A DNA stretch of 5,859 nucleotides from Limnoglobus sp. (GTDB lineage Bacteria; Planctomycetota; Planctomycetia; Gemmatales; Gemmataceae). Every line of letters starts with the position of its first letter. Position 1 is the first letter of the stretch. The stretch is from contig JANXNT010000952.1 of assembly GCA_025353985.1 (NCBI GenBank), positions 1-5,859 of the forward strand, given 5' to 3'. The notes under the pieces were generated by a model, which was given only the letters and a program-made list of their open reading frames with translations, was not told the origin of the DNA and ran no database searches. A program made the position numbers and the translations under genes. Positions 1 through 4,886 of the stretch are shown here, one piece after another.

Positions 1-1
1 T

Positions 2-1345
2 ACGAAGATGCGGGCACGCGGGGCGAACGTCACCGACATCGTCGTCATCGTCGTGGCGGCCACCGATGGCGTTATGCCGCAGACCGAAGAAGCGATCAGC
101 CACGCCCGTGCGGCCAAGGTGGCCATCGTTGTGGCGATCAACAAGATCGACATGCCGAACGCGAACCTCGAAAAGACGCGTCGCCAGCTTTACAGCCTGA
201 ACCTGCTCCCCGACAACATGGGTGGCGACATCCCGTTCGTCGAAACCAGTGCGATGACCGGGCAAGGCATTTCCGAGTTGCTCGAGCAAATCCTGCTCGT
301 CGCCGAACTCGCGGAGCCACCGCTGACCGCCGACCCCGACCACAAGGCCACGGGTACTTGCCTCGAAGCCTACATGGTGGGCCAAGAGGGCGTGATGGCC
401 ACGGTGCTCGTCCGACAGGGTACGCTCCGCAAGGGCGATATCGTGTTGTGCGGTTCGTCGTACGGTCGCGTGCGGGCCATGTACAACGACATGGGCCTGC
501 TGATCGAAGAAGCCGGTCCGAGTACGCCGGTGAAGATTACCGGCCTCGATGAAGTGCCGAACGCCGACGACCCGTTCTACGCGGTCGACGACGTCAGCAC
601 GGCACGCGAAATTGCTGAGAAACGCAAAGACGTGATGCAGCGATCGTCGCAAACCGCGTTCGCGCCTGTGAGCCTCGAAAGCCTGACGGCCCAGCGTGCC
701 AAGATCAAGATGACCGAACTCAAGATCATCATCAAGGCCGAGGCCCGCGGTTCGGTCGAGGCGATCAAGAAGGAACTCGACAAGCTCGTCCACGAGGAAG
801 TCTGTGCTCGCGTGCTGCACGCTGGCATCGGGGCGATCACCGAATCCGACGTGATCCTCGCGCTGACGTCCCCCGAAGATACGCTCGTCATCGGCTTCAA
901 CGTCACCGCCGACGATGCCGCCCTACGGCTCGCCGAGGAACGCGGAATCAGCATCCGCGAGTACGACATCATCTACAAGATGACCGACGACGTGAAAGCC
1001 GCACTCGAAGGCAAGCTCAAACCGGTCGAAGAGGTCATCCACCTCGGCCGTGCGATCGTTCGCGATACGTTCAAGGTCAGCAAAGTGGGAACCATCGCCG
1101 GTTGCCACGTCACCAGCGGCACGATCGAGCGTTCGGCTCGCGTCCGAGTGATCCGCGACGGTGTGATCCTGTTCCCGACCGGCGAACGCGTCGTCGGCCT
1201 CGATTCGCTCAAACGCTTCAAGGACGATGCGAAAGACGTTCGCGAAGGGTTCGAGTGCGGGATGCGAATCACCGGCTTCGACGACATCAAAATCGGCGAC
1301 GTCATCGAAGCATTCAAGATCGAAATCCGATACCGGACCCTGTAA
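2..1345 (+). CDS. infB: Translation initiation factor IF-2, C-terminal part (5' truncated by window edge)
   Basis: IF-2 is the GTPase that brings initiator fMet-tRNA to the 30S subunit and promotes joining of the 50S subunit. The frame is open from base 2 and reads TKMRARGANVTDIVV, the stretch just after the G3 motif, so the N-terminal domain and the G1-G3 motifs lie upstream. The G4 motif NKID is at 140-151. G5 reads SAMTG near 248-262, where most IF-2 proteins have SAK. Domain II follows (about 330-600, with GQEGVMATVLVRQGTLRKGD). The IF-2-specific C-terminal domains come next: LKIIIKAEARGSVEAIKKEL starts near 719, and the tRNA-binding barrel contains VGTIAGCHVTSG, DSLKRFKDD and VREGFECG. 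The protein ends in RYRTL, close to the usual IF-2 end. About eight residues (near 1175-1198) seem to be added before the DSLKRF motif compared with E. coli IF-2 as I recall it. rbfA follows, as in many bacteria. The family assignment is secure. Confidence 0.97.
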   Translation, partial: TKMRARGANVTDIVVIVVAATDGVMPQTEEAISHARAAKVAIVVAINKIDMPNANLEKTRRQLYSLNLLPDNMGGDIPFVETSAMTGQGISELLEQILLVAELAEPPLTADPDHKATGTCLEAYMVGQEGVMATVLVRQGTLRKGDIVLCGSSYGRVRAMYNDMGLLIEEAGPSTPVKITGLDEVPNADDPFYAVDDVSTAREIAEKRKDVMQRSSQTAFAPVSLESLTAQRAKIKMTELKIIIKAEARGSVEAIKKELDKLVHEEVCARVLHAGIGAITESDVILALTSPEDTLVIGFNVTADDAALRLAEERGISIREYDIIYKMTDDVKAALEGKLKPVEEVIHLGRAIVRDTFKVSKVGTIAGCHVTSGTIERSARVRVIRDGVILFPTGERVVGLDSLKRFKDDAKDVREGFECGMRITGFDDIKIGDVIEAFKIEIRYRTL

Positions 1346-1357
1346 CGCGAAAACAGA

Positions 1358-1379
1358 CCCCGAGACAATCGTCTCGGGG
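1358..1379. terminator. Hairpin between infB and rbfA (possible terminator, attenuator or processing site)
   Basis: A perfect 9-bp stem, CCCCGAGAC (1358-1366) with GTCTCGGGG (1371-1379), closes a 4-nt AATC loop 12 bp after the infB stop codon. No T-run follows on the + strand, so a classical intrinsic terminator is not supported. The 3' arm can pair instead with the next bases: CGGGG (1375-1379) with CCCCG (1384-1388). This gives a second, mutually exclusive small hairpin. The site may reduce read-through into rbfA, or stabilise or process the transcript. The structure is seen directly and the role is inferred. Confidence 0.5.
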
Positions 1380-1416
1380 CGTTCCCCGGACTACTATTAC
1401 TCGAAGTACGACTCGT

Positions 1417-1899
1417 ATGAAAACGCACCGGCTGGCCCGGATCGCCGAGGTGATTCGCGAAGTCGCCAGCACGACGATCTTGTTCGAACTCAAAGACCCG
1501 CGGGTGAAGAACGTCACCATCACCCGCGCCGAGGTCGCTGCCGACCTGCAAAACGCGAAAGTTTACGTATCGGTGATGGGCACCGAAAAGCAGCAGAAAC
1601 TCGCGATCTACGGCTTGCAACATGCCGCCGGGTTCATTCAGTCAAAAGTCGCCGCCCGGTTGGCGATTCGCTATGTGCCCGTGCTGGCGTTCATCCTCGA
1701 TTTGGGCATCAAGAAGAGCGTCGAAATCGCTCGGATTCTCGCCGAGGAGAAGGCGAAGTCCAACCCGCAAGGCGTGGCCGAACCGGTCGTCGCCGATGTG
1801 GTCAGCGATGATGAAGATGACGAGTACGAAGACGATGAAGATGGCGAAATTGTAGAATCGGCCACACCGACCGCCGCCGGACCGGCGGCCCCGCTGTAA
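1417..1899 (+). CDS. rbfA: Ribosome-binding factor A (30S maturation factor) with acidic C-terminal tail
   Basis: RbfA is a small KH-fold protein that binds the immature 30S subunit, helps 16S rRNA 5'-end maturation and supports growth in the cold. From the ATG at 1417 the product is 160 residues. The N-terminus MKTHRLARIAEVIREV and the motif FELKDPRV (residues 23-30) are typical. KVYVSVMG (48-55) is a core strand, and the helix-kink segment HAAGFIQSKVAARL (69-82) matches the A-x-G region of the family. The KH body ends near residue 115. Residues 131-144 are almost all Asp/Glu, followed by an Ala/Pro-rich end; most RbfA proteins are about 115-135 residues and lack such a tail. There is no clear Shine-Dalgarno, so the start rests on homology. 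Position after infB is the classic arrangement. Family is near certain; the role of the tail is unknown. Confidence 0.93.
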   Translation: MKTHRLARIAEVIREVASTTILFELKDPRVKNVTITRAEVAADLQNAKVYVSVMGTEKQQKLAIYGLQHAAGFIQSKVAARLAIRYVPVLAFILDLGIKKSVEIARILAEEKAKSNPQGVAEPVVADVVSDDEDDEYEDDEDGEIVESATPTAAGPAAPL

Positions 1900-1932
1900 T
1901 CGGCCCACACGCAAAACGCGAGAACCCACGCC

Positions 1933-2649
1933 ATGCCGGCGACGACCAGCAAACCCGAACTTCTCGCCAAAGCACTCAAACTGCTCGATAAGAAGTTCCC
2001 CGCGCCCAACGAACCCGTAACGCGGCCCGTGCTCGAGGAACTTATCTACGGCGTCTGCCGCGAAGGCTGTCCCACCGCCCAAGCCGATGCCACGTTTCTG
2101 CACCTCAAAAAGACTTTCTTCGATTGGAACGAAATCCGCGTCAGCACAGTGCCCGAAATCCACGAAGCCCTAAAGGGCGTTCCCAACAACGGCCCAAAAG
2201 CCCAACGCATTGTCGAAATCCTTCAGTACGTCTTCGAGATGTACTACTCGTTCGAACTCGGCGATCTCGACAAAAAAGGCCTGCGCCAAGCCGCCAAGCA
2301 ACTCGCCCGCTTCACTGGCGTCAACGATTTCACCGTCGCCTGGGTGACGCAGCGTTCGCTCGGTGGGCACGCGATCCCGCTCGACGAGCCGACGCTGCGC
2401 GTGCTGCGCCGCTTGAAAGTCGTCGAAGGCGAGATCGACGATCTCGAAGCCGCACGCGGCACCATCGAGCATTACATACCCAAAACGAGCGGCTTCGAGT
2501 TCACCGAACACATTGCCACATTGGCCGCAGATCTCTGCCGCGAAAAGCAACCGAAGTGTGCCGAGTGCCCGTTGAAGTCCGACTGCCCCACCGGCCAGGA
2601 AAACCTCGCGAAGAAGGCCGACCCGAAGCCGAAGCCCAAATCTCGCTAA
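1933..2649 (+). CDS. Endonuclease III-like HhH-GPD protein with 4Fe-4S cluster; catalytic Lys replaced by Phe
   Basis: This 238-residue protein has the endonuclease III/MutY base-excision-repair fold. Nth proper removes oxidised pyrimidines and cleaves the abasic strand through a lysine. The C-terminal cysteines C202, C209, C212 and C218 match the C-x6-C-x2-C-x5-C pattern of the 4Fe-4S loop exactly. The helix-hairpin-helix is at about 124-140 (ARFTGVNDFTVAWV). Aligned by eye to the E. coli motif LPGVGRKTA, the catalytic Lys120 position is Phe133. Asp151 (PLDEPT), exactly 18 residues later, matches catalytic Asp138. The usual second hairpin Gly and Arg are Asn131 and Asp132. The N-terminal SAQATD lesion-pocket motif is not recognisable. 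The C-terminus is a basic KPKPKPK tail. The gene starts 33 bp after rbfA, so co-transcription is likely. It may be a monofunctional glycosylase, an AP-site or DNA-binding protein, or a variant without catalysis. I therefore withhold the name nth. Confidence 0.82.
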   Translation: MPATTSKPELLAKALKLLDKKFPAPNEPVTRPVLEELIYGVCREGCPTAQADATFLHLKKTFFDWNEIRVSTVPEIHEALKGVPNNGPKAQRIVEILQYVFEMYYSFELGDLDKKGLRQAAKQLARFTGVNDFTVAWVTQRSLGGHAIPLDEPTLRVLRRLKVVEGEIDDLEAARGTIEHYIPKTSGFEFTEHIATLAADLCREKQPKCAECPLKSDCPTGQENLAKKADPKPKPKSR

Positions 2650-2701
2650 TTACAACTGAAATTTTCTCGCAACTATGGCGGATGCTGCGATCCGTTCCGA
2701 C

Positions 2702-2743
2702 TCTCCTGAGTGTTCGCCAAACCGAATCACTCGACTCAGGAGA
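2702..2743 (+). promoter_or_regulatory. Leader hairpin that sequesters the Shine-Dalgarno of the FG-GAP protein gene
   Basis: TCTCCTGAGT (2702-2711) and ACTCAGGAGA (2734-2743) are perfect 10-bp inverted complements. The downstream arm contains the AGGAG ribosome-binding site. In the mRNA the upstream arm would act as an anti-Shine-Dalgarno and close the site. A second fold competes: GAGTGTTCG (2708-2716) can pair with CGAA-T-CACTC (2723-2732, one bulged T). This would use part of the upstream arm and partly free the ribosome-binding site. No ligand-binding aptamer is recognised. The pairing is direct observation; control of translation is inference. Confidence 0.5.
2738..2742 (+). promoter_or_regulatory. 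Strong Shine-Dalgarno AGGAG deciding the start at 2750
   Basis: AGGAG lies 7 nt before ATG 2750. It selects this start over the in-frame ATG at 2675, which lacks such a site. The chosen start also puts the planctomycete-type N-terminal motif near residue 20, where it is normally found. None of the upstream genes in the window has an equally good site. Confidence 0.75.
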
Positions 2744-2749
2744 TTTCCG

Positions 2750-4576
2750 ATGTCTCGTAATACTCGACAACAGCGTTCGCGGTTGCTTTGCGAAGCGTTC
2801 GAATCGCGGATTGTTCCGACCGTGTTTCCGATCCCGGCCAATGCAGTTGCGATTAGCCCCGATGATGGTGGCATTCCGCAAATCAAGATCGTCGATCCGA
2901 CGACCAGTGCGGATATCGGCACGTTCCAAGCGTTCGAAGATTCGTTTCGCGGTGGCGTTCACGTCGTACTCGGCGATGTCACCGGCGATGGCGTTCGCGA
3001 TATGGTGATTGCCGCCGGGAAAGGTGGCAGCCCACGGATTCGCATCGTCGATGGCAAAACGGGTACGACATTGAACGACTTCTTCGTTTACGAACAGCAA
3101 TTCACAGGTGGCATCAACATCTCGGTCGGCGACACGAACGGGGATGGTGTCAAAGACATTATCGTCGGCACCGGTGCGGGTGGTGGGCCACGGGTCCGCG
3201 TGCTCGATGGCAAGTCGCTGGGCAACACGGTGCTGAAAGATTTCTTCGCGTATGAAGATACGTTCCGTGGCGGCGTGCTGGTGTCGTCGGGCGATACGAA
3301 CGGCGACGGCGTCGATGACATTATCACGGGAACGGGCGTCGGCGGTGGGCCGCGCGTGCAAGTGTTCTCGGGCAACGACAACCGCGTGTTGCGGAATGAA
3401 TTCGCGTACGAAGATTCCTTCCGCGGCGGGGTGCTCGTGTCGTCGGGCGATACGAACGGCGACGGCAAAGACGACATCATTGCGGGTACCGGCCCTGGTG
3501 GCGGCCCCGTAGTGCGGGTTCTCAGCGGGGCCGATGGCCACGAATTATCGTCGATGTTCGTCGACGATCCCTCGTTCCGCGGCGGCGTTCGCGTCGATTC
3601 CCGCGATGTCAACGGCGATGGGCGCGATGATATCATCGCGCACGTTCGCCACGGGAACGACGATGGTTTCCACGTCTTCGATGGCACGAACAGCCAGTTC
3701 CTGAACTCGGTTAGCCGCGTTGTGGACGACAATCCATCCGCAACCGACACCGTGGCCAACAGCAAGGGCGTTATCACGGTGGGTGTCGCTTCGAGCATTG
3801 AAGGGACGTTCGTGTCGGTCGATACCGTGGCGAACACGGTCAAGATCAAGTTGCAAAACGGTACGAACGCGATTGCCAAAGCGGGTGCGGGCACGGAAAT
3901 CAAACGCGATAAACTCAGCGCGACGTTGGCGACCTTCCAAGCGGGTGACAAAGTCGAGGCGCTCATCGGCCCCGATGGAACTGCATGGAAAATTGAGGCG
4001 AAATCCGCAGCGTTCGTCGAAGGTCGCAGTGGCAAGGGCGGTTCTGGAAACAGCGGAAGTAACGCCGTCGCCGTGCAAGGGACGATTACCGCGATCAGCG
4101 CGACCGCCAACACGGTCACGGTTCGCGATTCAGCGGGCAAGCTCACCACGGTGCAATCGGGCGTCGGCACCAAGATCGAACGCAACAACGCCACGGCCAC
4201 ACTCGCGAGTCTCGTCATCGGCGATCGCGTCGAAGCGAAGATTAGCGCGAACGGCATCGCGATTCAGATCGAAGCGGTATCGGTTACGACCCCGCCCGTC
4301 GTACCGCCAACGGTGCCACCCGCACCGAGCGGAACGAACAACGCCGCCGCAAACAGCAAGATCGAAGGCAATATCACGGCCATCGACGTCGCCGGAAACA
4401 GCGTGACGATCCGCGTGCAAAGCGGGACATCGTTCATCGTCCGATCCGTATCGACGACGAAGATCGAGCGGAACAATAATCACAGCACGCTGGCGGCATT
4501 CCAGGTCGGCGACTTCGGCGAAGCGACCACCGGCAGCGACGGTTTCGCAACGAAGATCGAAGCGGTTCAGGTGTGA
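2750..4576 (+). CDS. Predicted surface/extracellular protein: five FG-GAP/VCBS repeats plus three DUF5666-like repeats
   Basis: The product has 608 residues. Residues 1-24 carry a basic segment and the motif CEAFESRIVPT, resembling the ESRxVP-type motif at the start of many large planctomycete surface proteins; no classical hydrophobic signal peptide is seen. Residues about 37-318 hold FG-GAP/VCBS-like repeats of 52-54 residues. Their calcium-loop motifs start at 75 (GDVTGDGVRD), 127, 181 and 233 (GDTNGDG) and 285 (RDVNGDGRDD), separated by GGGPRVRVLDG and FRGGV segments, as in beta-propeller repeats. Residues about 346-418, 442-512 and 536-608 are three DUF5666-like repeats (xGTxTAI..ANTVTV ... 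TKIERNN.ATLA...GDxVEA). They are joined by a Gly/Ser linker (425-438) and a Pro-rich linker (513-527). There is no C-terminal anchor or transmembrane helix. A structural, adhesive or calcium-binding role outside the cytoplasm is likely, but the specific function is unknown. The gene is preceded by a structured leader and followed by a repeat-rich gap, so it is probably its own transcription unit. Confidence 0.85.
   Translation: MSRNTRQQRSRLLCEAFESRIVPTVFPIPANAVAISPDDGGIPQIKIVDPTTSADIGTFQAFEDSFRGGVHVVLGDVTGDGVRDMVIAAGKGGSPRIRIVDGKTGTTLNDFFVYEQQFTGGINISVGDTNGDGVKDIIVGTGAGGGPRVRVLDGKSLGNTVLKDFFAYEDTFRGGVLVSSGDTNGDGVDDIITGTGVGGGPRVQVFSGNDNRVLRNEFAYEDSFRGGVLVSSGDTNGDGKDDIIAGTGPGGGPVVRVLSGADGHELSSMFVDDPSFRGGVRVDSRDVNGDGRDDIIAHVRHGNDDGFHVFDGTNSQFLNSVSRVVDDNPSATDTVANSKGVITVGVASSIEGTFVSVDTVANTVKIKLQNGTNAIAKAGAGTEIKRDKLSATLATFQAGDKVEALIGPDGTAWKIEAKSAAFVEGRSGKGGSGNSGSNAVAVQGTITAISATANTVTVRDSAGKLTTVQSGVGTKIERNNATATLASLVIGDRVEAKISANGIAIQIEAVSVTTPPVVPPTVPPAPSGTNNAAANSKIEGNITAIDVAGNSVTIRVQSGTSFIVRSVSTTKIERNNNHSTLAAFQVGDFGEATTGSDGFATKIEAVQV
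3281..3466 (+). repeat. Internal direct repeat within FG-GAP coding sequence (identical 30-nt copies 156 bp apart)
   Basis: Bases 3281-3310 and 3437-3466 are identical over 30 nt and encode the SSGDTNGDG segment of successive propeller repeats. The 156-bp distance equals one 52-residue repeat unit. Identity at codon level, not only in protein, suggests recent duplication or gene conversion between repeat units. Confidence 0.85.
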
Positions 4577-4586
4577 TGTGCGGCAA

Positions 4587-4630
4587 GCAATTCCGATCTT
4601 GTTAGCCCGAAGCGCTAGCGAGGGAATTGC
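4587..4630. repeat. REP-like element (AGCCCGAAGCGCTAGCGAGGG) within an 8-bp inverted repeat
   Basis: The core at 4604-4625 is an imperfect palindrome: CCC (4606-4608) with GGG (4622-4624), then GC, a GCTA loop and GC, with G/A-type mismatches between. From memory, very similar strings (with GCGCAAGC or GCGTAAGC cores) recur in planctomycete intergenic regions; this was not checked. The core is flanked by GCAATTCC (4587-4594) and GGAATTGC (4623-4630), perfect inverted complements starting 10 bp after the upstream stop codon. The outer and inner stems share bases 4623-4624, so they compete. Confidence 0.5.
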
Positions 4631-4664
4631 GAGGTGCAGGTGTTTCACGCACAAACTTGCGCCC

Positions 4665-4739
4665 GGCGAGCGGCACGGCGTAAGCGTGCCGTGGTAGCCG
4701 CGGAGGGTTCCACGGCACGCTTACGCTGTGCCGCTCGCC
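4665..4739. repeat. BIME-like inverted pair of palindromic (REP-like) units; 30-bp arms, 15-nt spacer
   Basis: Arms 4665-4694 and 4710-4739 are inverted complements at 29 of 30 positions; the one difference (G4677 opposite T4727) is a G-U wobble in RNA. Each arm is also palindromic by itself: CGGCAC and GTGCCG flank a GC-GTAA-GC core with one bulged base in arm one (4671-4691), with the complementary arrangement in arm two (4713-4733). Two self-palindromic units in opposite orientation are the layout of REP/BIME elements. TTTT follows at 4743-4746, so the cruciform or hairpin might also end transcription of the upstream gene. No transposase (RAYT/TnpA-REP) is present in the window. Confidence 0.75.
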
Positions 4740-4827
4740 AGGTTTTCGAGAATGAGCGTTGTCGAAGCGATACTGACCGGAAGCGTCTGTGCATCCACAT
4801 TGCGAGTAAAACAAGTGCCTTTGGACT

Positions 4828-4881
4828 CCAGTGGGTATGATGAGCAGATTGGCAACGATCCTCAGTAATACCCACTGGGTA
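4828..4881 (+). promoter_or_regulatory. Inverted repeat / operator-like site directly before the ECF sigma start codon
   Basis: CCAGTGGGTAT (4828-4838) and ATACCCACTGG (4868-4878) are perfect 11-bp inverted complements, with further pairing TGAG (4841-4844) with CTCA (4861-4864). The downstream arm overlaps a 13-nt palindrome TACCCACTGGGTA (4869-4881), giving three TGGGTA-type half sites. The arm ends 8 nt before ATG 4887, where a ribosome-binding site would lie; no Shine-Dalgarno is visible. A TATGAT at 4836-4841 resembles a -10 box, but no matching -35 was found. The site could be a protein operator or an mRNA hairpin limiting translation. Confidence 0.45.
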
Positions 4882-4886
4882 CTCGG

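Larger units (their letters stand above)
4577..4886. other. 310-bp structured non-coding gap between the surface-protein gene and the sigma-factor gene
   Basis: I find no credible coding sequence here. The stretch holds a REP-like element (4601-4624) inside an 8-bp inverted repeat (4587-4594 with 4623-4630), a 30-bp inverted pair of palindromic units (4665-4739), a featureless section (about 4747-4820), and an inverted repeat before the sigma-factor gene (4828-4878). It likely carries the end of the upstream transcript and the control region of the downstream one. Confidence 0.7.

Noticed and set aside
1102..1416. In-frame upstream extension of rbfA to the ATG at 1102
   Set aside because: It would overlap infB by over 240 bp, and the added residues are Arg-rich shadow sequence. 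Family homology starts at MKTHRLARI (1417).
2650..2676. Possible promoter TTACAA ... AACTAT after the nth-like stop codon
   Set aside because: Match to a sigma-70 promoter is weak and the spacing is short (15). Planctomycete promoters are too poorly known for this to be called.
2675..2749. Earlier ATG (2675) for the FG-GAP protein
   Set aside because: It has no ribosome-binding site, and the extra 25 residues would be translated from the hairpin leader. ATG 2750 has AGGAG at ideal spacing.
3281..3466. Regular repeats at 52-codon spacing considered as CRISPR or a DNA-level tandem array
   Set aside because: The repeats are in frame, encode calcium-loop motifs and diverge between copies. They are protein repeats, with no CRISPR repeat-spacer pattern.
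2501..3541. Long open frame on the minus strand (346 codons) opposite nth-like and FG-GAP genes
   Set aside because: It lies opposite two well-supported + strand genes, spans their junction, and its composition (repeated Ile-Ala-Arg-Arg patterns) mirrors the FG-GAP repeats on the other strand. It is a shadow of the coding frame.
3088..4257. Long open frame on the minus strand (389 codons) inside the FG-GAP gene
   Set aside because: Its Pro/Ser/Thr-rich repeats (such as SPFVSPDDTSTPP) are the antisense reading of the GDTNGDG repeats. It has no independent domain or start signal.
4634..4875. Short open frames on both strands within 4602-4991 (68-129 codons)
   Set aside because: They read through the inverted-repeat arms and rely on their base composition. 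They show no recognisable motif or start signal, and one overlaps the sigma gene antisense.
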